From the NCBI GenBank assembly GCA_000934455.1, contig KN883708.1:12717-36589 (forward strand): DNA of 23,873 bases, written 5' to 3'. The number at the start of each line of letters is the position of its first letter. Positions within the stretch are counted from its first letter, which is position 1. The notes beneath the pieces were generated by a model. It did not search any database. It was given only the letters and a program-made list of their open reading frames with translations, and was not told the origin of the DNA. This DNA comes from Apostichopus parvimensis (Eukaryota; Echinodermata; Holothuroidea; Aspidochirotida; Stichopodidae). The position numbers and the translations under genes were made by a program. Below are positions 6,846 through 15,691 of this stretch, one piece after another.

Positions 6846-9746
6846 CTGGAGAGAAGTGGAAAGACATTACACAGTTAATAAGGTTATTAAATATTCATAG
6901 TGCAGATGTCATGAAAATGCAAAGTTCAAAGTGACTTGCTGACATAGATTCATGAGGCACTTCAAAGCACTTGTTCTGAGAGTTTGAACAGTATGGAAAG
7001 TCTACTTCTATAATTAGATAAAGGTTGAGAACTATTCATACTGTCAGTATGGTACAAGAGGACAGTATAGAGTGGTATTAGCATTGGAATCAGATAAAGG
7101 TTAGGAACTGTTCATACTGTCAGTACCAGTGCTTTGAAGCATGATACGAGAAGACAGTACAGAGTGGTATTACCATTAGAATCTGAAAAAGGTTAGGGCC
7201 TGTTCATACTGTCAGTACGAGTGCTTTGAAGCATGATATGAGAGAACAGTATAGAGTGGTATTAGCATGGTAATTTGTCCCAAACTATAATTCCCCCTGA
7301 ACTATAATTCAAAACACATTACTAAAGACCATACAATTGTAGAGAGGTGATGTAATTGCAGATTTAATTGTCAGAATTATTGAGGAGCTTAAATAATGAA
7401 ATAGATGACCAATGTTGAAGATGATCTTGTCACCTGTCGCCAGTAAATACACAAGAGTGCCACGTGCTAACTCCAACACAAAACACTATTAAAGAACACC
7501 AAAGCATTCAGGACATTCATGAATATTCATATTTAATTATGACAATATTTTTGAATTTATGACTATGCAACACAACAGCAAACTTTGAATGTAAATGTCA
7601 TCTATTGGTCAGTTGTCAGTCGGTTGTTTGTTAGTTAAAATCAAGAGGTACGATAATGTTTTGTTCAGTGCATATATATCAATACCAAACAACGGACTGC
7701 AGAAATCATTCATACATTAATCATTATCACTGGTCAAAAAAATGTGTCCCTTCTTAAAGGCATTGAAGACTCGCCCCAAACCGCATGCTGCCATCTGAAA
7801 AAGTTAACTTTCTGTTGCTTGCAAGTGACGTTTTGTTCGTGTCGCTACAAAATGCAGACAGTAATGAAACGTGATACCTTGTTATCTTAAGCTGGACCTG
7901 AGATGTCCATCGCTGTATCGTTTATACACTTTGCTGTAGGTATTGACCGCAGCTGTATGTTCTGACTGTACACTAGTGTCTAATTACCGACGGTAGCAAG
8001 CTGTGTGTGTATTTTCTGGGATCGATGGTGGTGTCTAACACTTCTGTTACACCTCATTCGAAACTAGGTCAGATTACGGGCATTAGACGTTTCTTTTTGC
8101 GCGAGTCTTCACACCCTTTAACCTGGTCAAAGAACATTTGTCCCTTCTTAAATCTAAATAATCTCTATGAAAGTTGTCCTATATAGAGATAAGAACTTCG
8201 ACAGAATACAGGAATGAATTTATGATGACACACTTTACCAGCAGTTAGTGCGGGCATCTTCCACTCTCCTTTATAGGTTATGTTACCACCCAAAGTGCCA
8301 AGTCACGATGACTTGAGTGGCCAAGTCATAGCTGGAAGACAGTGGTAAAGTTCATTTCAGAGAGGCAGAGCTAGAGTTCTACAGTAATGAGGACAGAGGT
8401 GAGTTTAATGGGGTGTAAATCTCTAACCGAGGGCACTTTGTTTGGAAATGTTAATTCTTACCTGCTCTTATTGCCATCCTCAGGTGTTTCAAAGGTATGT
8501 TTATATTTCATGAGGTCTTCAATTAAAAGTGGATCGGATCCATTGACCCAGGTATAGACTGCATCGATTGGCATCGGCAGACACATTCTGCAAAGCAAAG
8601 CAACAATTATCAATTTATAATTGTAGATGTATATCAATGTTAAAAACTAGCTAGTTATAGATAATTTTGATCTTCAAGAATGGAAATATTTCAATTGAAG
8701 TTTCATGGTAAAATTTGCATTTCTGCCTTTGATGAAAGTTAAAATTTTAAAAATTAAAATGAATTAAAATGAATGGTAAAAGTTAAAATGAATGGTAAAA
8801 TTTTTTAAAAAGACTCATCTCCTCACCTATTCTGGAAGGCTTTTCCTGCTATGTTGTCATGGTAAATATTAAACAGCTGTGAATACTGGTCTCTGCTCCA
8901 TTCCATCGTCATCTTTGGAATATAAAATATTCAAAATATTATAAAAGTTCACTTAAACCATAAATCTTTATGCCAGGACTCAATAAGACAGCAGTTCTAA
9001 GTGTTGTACATGCACAGAGAAAGAGAATACTTTTCTTCTTGGTTGTCCAAGATATTCAAACTTAAATTAGTAACTCCCAAGTTAAAGGATGAATATATGA
9101 TCAAAAGTAACAGCAGAAGTGAAAATAAGCAGGCAAAACATTTTACTACTTTTTCAGGAATTAATTGTATTTCTGTGCACTAAAACAATTTACTAACATC
9201 TCACACACAAATAGTACAGAATGTGATTTCCAGTACAATGATCACTATAACTACCCTAAAAAAAGGCTCAAAGCTCATTAGATTTGTCCCTAATTTAAAA
9301 GGCTACTAAAGTACACTTTGCAAATCTTAAAGTTTGGTCTGACTTTTATTTGGAGTAAGCTAGTTAGGCTAAGGCAAGGTCTAATTTAGGCCTTGGCTAA
9401 CTTAACTTAGGCTTTGGCTAAGTGAGACTTGTACTTTAAAAATTATTTGCATTTTACTAGTTGTCTAAGCATATACTTTTCTTTTGACGAAAAATTTCGG
9501 TAGCACTTCTTGATTCCATGATTTGCGTTACATGCAACTATTTAAGCTAGACTAGTTCCGTAGTTGCTACGTGGTTAGGCTAGCATTGTTACGATGAAAC
9601 GACACATCACAATCTTTAAATCTAACCTCGCCAAACTGGAACGCAGACACAATGATGAGGACGACACCTGCAAATACCAGCAGTATACTGTACCGACTAG
9701 AAAGAAAAGTCAAAGTTTGTTTCTGAATCACTTTCCCAACATTCAT
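6619..9746 (-). CDS. GNPTAB: N-acetylglucosamine-1-phosphotransferase subunits alpha/beta, 5' part (exons 1-4)
   Basis: The coding sequence is the join of complement 9627-9746, 8827-8912, 8462-8587 and 6619-6845, 559 nt or 186 codons plus one base. The family enzyme transfers GlcNAc-1-phosphate from UDP-GlcNAc to mannose on lysosomal hydrolases in the cis-Golgi, the first step of mannose-6-phosphate tagging. Seen here: a short cytosolic tail (residues 1-20), one hydrophobic anchor (about 21-37), the near-invariant stretches [18 protein letters not shown] and [16 protein letters not shown] (Stealth region CR1, residues 76-87), and a cysteine pair (C115, C120) matching the human ECLLTHC segment. 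Sequons occur at N84, N108, N135 and N156. All introns have GT..AG ends and phases agree at each junction. Stealth CR2-CR4, Notch repeats, the DMAP-binding region and the S1P cleavage site are not in the window, so the gene is partial at the window edge. Identification is from remembered human GNPTAB; no search was run. Confidence 0.95.
7020..7270 (+). repeat. Three-copy minisatellite in GNPTAB intron 3
   Basis: Units begin AAAGGTT at 7020, 7096 and 7188 and share GTTCATACTGTCAGTA and ACAGTATAGAGTGGTATTA. Units 2 and 3 include the extra segment AGTGCTTTGAAGCATGATA. Unit 1 has most of this missing, so the spacing is 76 and then 92 bases. Confidence 0.93.
7730..8152. repeat. Small composite element with direct terminal repeats and an inner inverted repeat
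   Basis: A direct repeat of about 30 bases (CTGGTCAAA..TGTCCCTTCTTAAA) occurs at 7730-7758 and 8123-8152. Just inside, GAAGACTCGC (7765-7774) is inverted as GCGAGTCTTC (8101-8110). The interior of about 325 bases has no coding potential I recognise. It looks like a non-autonomous mobile element lying wholly within GNPTAB intron 3; the class is unknown. Confidence 0.65.
8462..8587 (-). CDS. GNPTAB: GNPTAB coding exon 3: Stealth CR1
   Basis: The acceptor TTTGCAG ends at 8588 and the donor AG|GTAAG begins at 8461. The first base completes Arg69 and the last two bases begin Ser111. The exon carries [19 protein letters not shown]. The [12 protein letters not shown] core is Stealth conserved region 1, shared by GNPTAB and bacterial capsule-polymer phosphotransferases, and is part of the catalytic fold. 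N84-G-S keeps the sequon of the human NGT. The following acidic and lysine-rich stretch ([20 protein letters not shown]) is variable and shorter than in human. Confidence 0.96.
8588..8826 (-). other. GNPTAB intron 2 with a short AT-rich tandem repeat
   Basis: A 239-nt intron with GT (8826-8825) and AG (8589-8588). Close to its donor side it holds two tandem copies of a 19-bp AT-rich unit, TTAAAATGAATGGTAAAAG (+ strand 8764-8782 and 8783-8800), preceded by more degenerate copies from about 8738. Confidence 0.9.
8738..8808 (+). repeat. AT-rich 19-bp tandem repeat
   Basis: TTAAAATGAATGGTAAAAG-type units at 8764-8800, with degenerate AAAATTAAAATGAA words before them. It lies within 20 bases of the GNPTAB exon 2 donor. 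Confidence 0.8.
8827..8912 (-). CDS. GNPTAB: GNPTAB coding exon 2
   Basis: The acceptor TTCCAAAG ends at 8913 and the donor AG|GTGAGG begins at 8826. The exon is 86 nt: 28 codons plus the first two bases of an Arg codon. It encodes [14 protein letters not shown] followed by [14 protein letters not shown], nearly identical to the human segment VVLEWSRDQY...DNIAGKSFQNR. The first ATG is an internal Met, not a start, because exon 1 joins in phase 0. The 86-nt length equals the human exon as I remember it, which suggests a conserved exon structure. Confidence 0.95.
8913..9626 (-). other. GNPTAB intron 1
   Basis: A 714-nt phase-0 intron with GT (9626-9625) and AG (8914-8913). The transcribed strand contains a patch (9364-9425) with repeated TTAGGCYTTGGCTAA-like words. 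No other coding potential is recognised. Confidence 0.9.
9364..9425 (+). repeat. Degenerate GGCTAAGGC / GGCYTTGGCTAA repeats
   Basis: Short direct (TTAGGCCTTGGCTAA, TTAGGCTTTGGCTAA) and inverted (TTAGGCTAAGGC) versions of one word are packed into 60 bases of GNPTAB intron 1. Confidence 0.6.
9627..9746 (-). CDS. GNPTAB: GNPTAB coding exon 1: start, cytosolic tail and membrane anchor
   Basis: Forty codons run from ATG (9746-9744) to the phase-0 donor GAG|GTTAGA at 9627/9626. The start is the first in-frame ATG: the frame stays open upstream but contains no other ATG, the -3 base is A, and the start lies within one residue of the human start. The tail [19 protein letters not shown] matches human MLFKLLQRQTYTCLSHRY; K5 and S16 align with human K4 and S15, residues where patient variants disturb Golgi retention (from memory). 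The hydrophobic run [16 protein letters not shown] is the signal anchor and is followed by the conserved FQFGE. The intron falls after this E, as I recall for human GNPTAB (c.117/118). Confidence 0.95.
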
Positions 9747-10060
9747 GCTTAAAATGTATTCAGGTGCACGACCTGCGATCCGGGTAGAAAAAAAAACCAA
9801 CGCTAAAGAGGCAATGAGACGTTAAAATGGTGAAATAGGCAAAGGCTAGTTGAATTAACGAGTGAAGTAGATCTTGCCACGGAGGCGGCCATGACAGTTT
9901 ACTTGAGGGCGTGATTTGTATAAACAAACTCACGACACGGCCACATGATCGGTGCTCCCAATACACGATATAAAAGAAGGCATACCTTTGTACTGAACCA
10001 GTCACAGAAGTGCCTAATATAACGGTCCTGTTGAGATACAAATTAACTAGTTTAGCAATC
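9747..10060 (-). promoter_or_regulatory. Probable GNPTAB 5' UTR and promoter region
   Basis: This is the sequence just upstream of the first coding ATG. About 9540-9970 has visibly more CpG than the surrounding AT-rich DNA, as expected near an invertebrate housekeeping promoter. No TATA box is placed on the minus strand at a useful distance. A TATAAAAG occurs on the opposite strand near 9969. An E-box-like GATCATGTGG (minus strand, about 9942-9951) is seen, but it does not match a full CLEAR/TFEB site. The transcription start and any non-coding first exon cannot be fixed from sequence alone. Confidence 0.4.
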
Positions 10061-11697
10061 TAATGAAGTGCAAAATGCGACAAAGGATATTATGAGATGT
10101 GTTCCTCATTACATCAGTGGGGCTTGCTTAACTTTGAATTCAATCATGCCACGAATTAAGCGTCATGTTTCGCACGAGTCGCACATTCAGTAACAGGTGT
10201 TTACATATTCGTTATCATAAAAGAGGGCAGGTTAAATTCATTTTAAAACAGATTTATTGCTAGTGCTAATAGCCTATGGTTACGTGGGCGATATCATAGC
10301 TTAGGTCAAATTTAATTCTCTCCTCGTTCCCAAAAGCGAGAATTTATGTATGGTTTCTTTTAGAACCTAAAAACTTCGTATACTTTGTTCGGTGAAAAAT
10401 TAATGGCGTCTCATGCAGTGAACCACCCTAACATATATTGGTCAGAACATCATAATGACGCAGACAACCCAAGCGGCCCCACGTCTGACTGCGGTGTGTG
10501 TACTAGAGGGAGCATTAACAGTAACTCAGTAAGTAACAGCCCCTTAAGATAATTTTGATTTTTTTTTTTTTGTTTACTTATTAATTAAAAAATCTCTATA
10601 AATAAGCTTCATGTGCCGTAATAAAAAAGTTTCATTTTTAGATGAATAACAAAATGTTCGTCGCGTTTTCAGCAAAATCGATTCACCACGGTCAGTTTTG
10701 CATTATAAAACTTGCTACCCAGGCAATGGGGGAAACGCCGTGTCCATAATAGGCAATGAAATTTTATATTAAGTATAAAATCATGAATTACATGCGGTAC
10801 ATTCAAATGTTCATTTGATGCACTGACTCCAGATGGTTTTATTCAAGTAAAGTCATATTTGGCTCCCGTTTGTAGAACTCTCCGATAAAAGCTGGGCAAT
10901 GGATTAAATGGCCCCTTACTCCTTGCTCTAAGAGCCGACCGCTAGCCCTATGATGTTCTTTATTACAAAATCAAGCCAGCGTAAAACACCTAAAGCACTA
11001 ACTGAATGCAGTTCCTTCTGTTGTTATAGCCTGTAGGCTACTATATTCGTGACCCTTTCAGCTCGACAAATTAGTAAACACAATATAAGGCTGTTTAATT
11101 GTTTGTAAATATTTAAGTTTTAAGTATTAAAATATGTTTCAAACTCCTAAGTAGTAAAGATGTGGGGAAAAATTCCGTTCGAATTAGGTTGGTCCATCTT
11201 TTATGTCATCTGGTCAATTATTCCGGCTAGGAGTTCATCTAGGAATATTCTACAGAAGTATAGTAAAACAGCAACATCCATAGCACAGTAACGGTTTCTG
11301 TTTAGAGTCATAGCGCCATCTATTCAGAAGAGCGATCGCTTGTTGGTACACTATGGAAGAAACTCTGCTTTGCTGTAAATTCGTAAAATTAAACGAGACC
11401 ATAGGTTGAAGTTTGATTGAGATTCTACTGAGACATTACACGAACGAAGGGATTACTTGCCCTCCCATCTAATACATTCTCATGCAGGATTATTATCACA
11501 TAATTTTCCCTCCCAGAAGTTCGTGGTGTCAATCGCATATGGTAACTTTAAAAACTGAAGGTAATCCTCACTTATACAATCTCAGGTAATTCCGTAGTGA
11601 AGTGTAATGGGGAAGTAGAAACGCTGTTGTGAGTTACGACCTCATGATCTGCCAGTCGTATATGGCAAGCCATGTGGGACAAACACTGCATAATATA
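10061..11697. other. Intergenic sequence, no gene recognised
   Basis: AT-rich unique-looking DNA upstream of GNPTAB. No open frame longer than chance, no RNA gene and no clear mobile element is seen. A TAGATGGCGCT word (minus strand of 11312-11322) resembles a CTCF-type core and is followed by the perfect palindrome AGCGATCGCT (11331-11340). Confidence 0.6.
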
Positions 11698-11700
11698 TCC

Positions 11701-11750
11701 GCGTATTAATTGGAATTTATACGCGTATTAATTGGAATATATACGCGTAT
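11701..11750 (+). repeat. 22-bp tandem repeat running into the assembly gap
   Basis: Units at 11701-11722 and 11723-11744 (GCGTATTAATTGGAATTTAT plus AC, one difference between them) and the start of a third at 11745-11750. The array continues to the last base before the run of N. Confidence 0.95.
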
Positions 11751-12310
11751 NNNNNNNNNNNNNNNNNNNNNNNNNNNNNNNNNNNNNNNNNNNNNNNNNN
11801 NNNNNNNNNNNNNNNNNNNNNNNNNNNNNNNNNNNNNNNNNNNNNNNNNNNNNNNNNNNNNNNNNNNNNNNNNNNNNNNNNNNNNNNNNNNNNNNNNNNN
11901 NNNNNNNNNNNNNNNNNNNNNNNNNNNNNNNNNNNNNNNNNNNNNNNNNNNNNNNNNNNNNNNNNNNNNNNNNNNNNNNNNNNNNNNNNNNNNNNNNNNN
12001 NNNNNNNNNNNNNNNNNNNNNNNNNNNNNNNNNNNNNNNNNNNNNNNNNNNNNNNNNNNNNNNNNNNNNNNNNNNNNNNNNNNNNNNNNNNNNNNNNNNN
12101 NNNNNNNNNNNNNNNNNNNNNNNNNNNNNNNNNNNNNNNNNNNNNNNNNNNNNNNNNNNNNNNNNNNNNNNNNNNNNNNNNNNNNNNNNNNNNNNNNNNN
12201 NNNNNNNNNNNNNNNNNNNNNNNNNNNNNNNNNNNNNNNNNNNNNNNNNNNNNNNNNNNNNNNNNNNNNNNNNNNNNNNNNNNNNNNNNNNNNNNNNNNN
12301 NNNNNNNNNN
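11751..12310. other. Assembly gap (560 N)
   Basis: All bases are N. Because the left flank is a 22-bp tandem array, the gap is probably an unresolved satellite or minisatellite whose true length may differ from 560. The right flank (from 12311) does not continue the array. Open frames crossing the N run are meaningless. Confidence 0.97.
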
Positions 12311-13408
12311 ATGACAAATATTGAAAATTACAGTAATCCAAGTGCATGCAGTTAAAATGAAATAGACATCTATCAAAGTATAAACAGAAAAGCGAAATGT
12401 CGCTAATGGTTCATAGGCTATGCCACTTGTTTCGGCTATTAACATCAGAACATATTCGCACCTCCGAAAGCAGCTGGCGAAAACACACTTCAAATATATA
12501 TCTGATGAATATATTAAACTGATAGTTCAGGATTATTGTAGGTTAATTTAATATTTGATTAAATGAAGTTTCTACCTGACTAACACATCGTGGTTTGACA
12601 CTGCATGTATGGAGCAAACTTGTAGTAAGTCTTTTATGTTACTCGTATTAAAGTATCGGGGGGGGGGGGTTCTATAAGGGGAGCCGTCGGGCTTAATAGT
12701 AGAGAAACACTCTCACTACGAGTTATTCCATGTAGAATATATCACACATTTAATGTTTCTTCACACACTAGACTGAAGACTTGAGTAAGTCTAAATATGA
12801 CATTATTGAGCCACACATCACTTACTTTTTTAATATTTTCTTTCTTTATGACAATGTTTTTAAATTCTGCAATGGATACGGGGTTTACAAAAACAGAATG
12901 TAATATATTAAAGTTCATAACGTGACCTAATATGGGCATGCATTATAAGTCTCAGTATCCACTATGTATATATTCACATTGAAACTATGAAAATAAAATA
13001 AATTGAAATTAAAAATTAGAATATTTCACCTCCAAGTGGCATATGAAGAATTTGTTACATGGTATAACTCCAAGAAAAGATGGCTTCCCCGATTAATCAA
13101 AACTACAATATGAAATGTTTCCCCGAATGTGAACGAGGGCGGCATTGAAGAACTTAGCATTTTAATTTATCTTTAAAAATCTTTAAATAGTACTCAGTAC
13201 AGTTTTAATGTCTCTTTGATAATTTCATTCTATACCTGTTGAATATATTTTTCTAACATCGACATACAGTGCAGACCCTACGATTTTGGTTCTAGTAACC
13301 TTTCTGATAAATTGCGGTCTGCCGTCACCTTGTCAAACAACGAAGTCTTCGGCTTTGAGTACAGTGGTTCTGTATGTTGCCCTGTTGGAGACGAATCTAA
13401 CCGTAACT
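12311..13408. other. Intergenic AT-rich sequence, no gene recognised
   Basis: Contains a G homopolymer at about 12659-12669. A 60-residue minus-strand frame (12742-12939) is Asn/Val/Ile-rich and matches nothing I know. No RNA genes or mobile-element ends are seen. Confidence 0.55.
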
Positions 13409-13514
13409 GTAATTACCGACTTTGCGATCCGCGTTATAGTCATTGCCGACTTTGCAATCCGCGGCCCCACTCACAATTTAACAAGGTCGGTAGAAGAGAC
13501 TGTATAGTTTTCCT
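13409..13514 (+). repeat. Direct repeat D, copy 1
   Basis: About 106 bases beginning GTAATTACCGACTTTGCGAT and ending GTATAGTTTTCCT, nearly identical to 13826-13930, 417 bases to the right. Within each copy the word CCGACTTTGCRATCCGCG occurs twice, 28 bases apart. Confidence 0.93.
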
Positions 13515-13534
13515 TTTCGGAAAAACCAAAATGC

Positions 13535-13627
13535 ATGTAAGTTTGTATGTATATTAGATCCTCCTGCAAGCAGGAACTCGCGAAGAAGCCATCATTGGCT
13601 TATCAAAGCCTCAAGCTGACCGAAGTC
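13535..13627 (-). repeat. Interspersed repeat R, copy 2 (inverted relative to 6308-6399)
   Basis: Reads CCTCCTGCAAGCAGGAACTC on the + strand, the reverse complement of copy 1, and matches through the ACATACAAAC-type end. It lies between the two copies of direct repeat D. Confidence 0.85.
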
Positions 13628-13769
13628 TGTCTCTAAGATTCATAATTAACGTCCATGATTATGAATTGTCAATTTTCAACAACTATGTAACTGGACGACA
13701 TACATTAATCTTGGAGTGACTCGAAAGTCGGAACCCTATGGTTGAAAGGCACCGGTGTTAACCACTGAT

Positions 13770-13930
13770 AATAGTAGTGGTAATAGTAATTACCGATAAT
13801 ATCCGATAATTACCGATCGGTAATAGTAATTACCGACTTTGCGATCCGCGTTATAGTCATTGCCGACTTTGCAATCCGCGGCTCCACTCACAATTTTACA
13901 AGGTCGGTAAAGTGACTGCATAGTTTTCCT
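13770..13930 (+). repeat. Direct repeat D, copy 2, with palindromic TTACCGAT lead-in
   Basis: 13826-13930 repeats 13409-13514. Just before it, short TAATTACCGATAATATCCGA-type words are repeated, and ATTACCGATCGGTAAT (13809-13824) is a perfect 16-bp palindrome. Small differences from copy 1 (GGCTCC for GGCCCC, AAAGTG for GAAGAG) show that some divergence has occurred. Confidence 0.9.
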
Positions 13931-14073
13931 GGAAAAACATAAATAGTAAAGAAAACACACTTAACAAAACAAACGGCAAAGCAAATACAAATCCTTGAAT
14001 TGAGTCGACACATCATTATCATTTGGTACTCTAGAGTATATTATATCTGAAGATCCTTATAGGATCGAAACGT

Positions 14074-14328
14074 CAGGCCAGGGGGGGGGGCGAAAGGGCG
14101 ACCGCCCCCTCCCCCCTTGAGCATATATTTTTGTATTTTTTTTTATGATATCACAAGTAATTCCAAAATAGAAAATGCTTAGATGCAACTTAAAAGGCCT
14201 GGGAAGTGTCATTTCCAGCGATCTGGGAGGCATTATCGGCCCAAATTTTCGCCAAATTATGGTGGCGCTACGCTATAGCTTGCCTACAGGCTTCTCCCCT
14301 CCCTTGGCAATTCCTCGCTACGCGCCTG
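14074..14328 (-). mobile_element. hAT-type miniature element, copy B (inverted, no target duplication)
   Basis: Read on the minus strand it starts CAGGCGCGTAGCGAGGAAT and follows copy A (2992-3278) closely through the GGAAATGACACTTCCCAGGC block and the ATATGCTCAAG plus G-rich segment. The far end is altered (CTGGCCTG instead of TTGGCTACGAGCCTG). Flanks CGAAACGT and GGCCAACT do not match, so the end has decayed or rearranged. It has no coding capacity. Confidence 0.85.
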
Positions 14329-15691
14329 GGCCAACTTACTTTTACACATTTTCTTACACAGGTTATTTAGTAGATAAGCAATTTGCTAACAGTTTTGTTT
14401 TATCTTGATTTACATTATATCAAATAATATTTACGACATTATCCAAAATATCATTCTTTTTTTTAAATATAATAATCCATTCACTCTACACTGAGATCAT
14501 GAAATCCACATAAAATCATTCAAAGTTACTCTTAAACGGCTCTGGCTTACAGTCATAAATAATTTAAATAATGCACAGATGTTTCAGATTCCTTCACATA
14601 GGCCTAGTACAAACAAACTTTTTCCAAATGTAAACAAATTTAATCGCACATCCATGTTCAACATGAGTGTACAATATTCATGATCGAATATTGATTCATA
14701 CATCATAAATTGTCATATAAAATGAGATGGGAAATAATTATTCCTTTTTGGTATGACATTTTGATCTGCAATATGTTTCTCGCGGTTGATCTCAGAGCGG
14801 TTTGCAAGATGCTAATACAGGCTGTACCTGGTACAATTAAGTATACTACTGCAGACTAAGCTGATAGAAAGGAATGCAAACTGAGTTATTTATCGATTTT
14901 TAAAAGTTAATCAATATACATTTTCTGAAGCCGTTGAAGACCAATGTAAACATGGCGATACAATGATTTAGCATGGCAATACCTATACACTGATGGAACC
15001 TTAAAACGTTAACAAAATAATACTAATATGTTTAGACGTGAACCTATCTTTTAATGTGTAATGCGTGGAAACTAAATAACCTAAGAACAGTTTCCAATGT
15101 ATGGGAAATGTTGACAGACAGTAAGGGAGCAATGATCAGATTACAATGTCACGCTTTCTATTTCCATAGCAACGCTCCCCAAGTGTGTACTCAGCTCCAA
15201 AATACACACGGCAACGAGGGGAGGGGCTTAAACGTCATGTGAACCAGTCCATGAATAGAATTGACACTGCATGGATTATATATAGAAAAGGCTATTGTTT
15301 GATCTGAATGGTGACGTAACAGAACGTTCTTATACGATTTGGGTCATTTGGAATTGTTGTAAAGAAATCACCGTGACGAAGTATTAGGTTTGTTAGTTCC
15401 GTCAAGAGACATACATAGCACTTAACCAGGAATTTTGGTAACTGAAGGAAATCGTTCGCGAGACCGGCGTATACCACAGAATTCGACGATTGTTGTATGA
15501 TTAGCAGTCCTATACAGAGTATTACAGAGCATTTTACAATTTACAAGGTAAGGTTGCTATCGCTGCGTATATACCCAGTAAGCATATTACTATACTCGTT
15601 TTCGTTTGATGTATGTAAAAGTTGTAGTTTGCTATTAGTGGCTTCGATCTATAAGTTTTTAAACTGTTAATTTTCACAGCGTATATACATT
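14329..15691. other. Intergenic sequence, no gene recognised
   Basis: AT-rich. A less AT-rich patch at about 15150-15240 includes CCATAGCAAC (15164-15173, an RFX/X-box-like half site) and is followed by a TATATATAG word near 15277-15285, but no coding exon is recognised downstream. A 61-residue minus frame (15292-15477) matches no family I know. Confidence 0.5.

Larger units (their letters stand above)
6846..8461 (-). other. GNPTAB intron 3, repeat-bearing
   Basis: A 1616-nt intron with GT (8461-8460) and AG (6847-6846). It contains the three-copy minisatellite at 7020-7270 and the small composite element at 7730-8152. No coding exon recognisable as GNPTAB lies between exons 3 and 4, and the exon 3/4 phases agree directly. 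Confidence 0.88.

Noticed and set aside
9942-9951. CLEAR/TFEB lysosomal-gene motif in the GNPTAB promoter
   Set aside because: GATCATGTGG keeps only a CATGTG core and lacks the symmetric GTCACGTGAC form; too weak to call.
9760-10041. Minus-strand open frame of about 93 codons upstream of GNPTAB exon 1
   Set aside because: It overlaps the probable promoter/5' UTR, is in another frame, lacks an ATG near its 5' end and resembles no known protein.
11706-12493. Long frames across the assembly gap
   Set aside because: They consist of N translated as X; no coding evidence.
12742-12939. Minus-strand frame with internal CAG acceptor and GTAAGTG donor words
   Set aside because: The putative exon would be about 40 bases of A-rich sequence and the peptide matches no family; chance splice words are common in AT-rich DNA.
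14175-14408. Plus-strand open frame of 77 codons
   Set aside because: Most of it lies within hAT copy B read antisense, so it is a repeat artefact.
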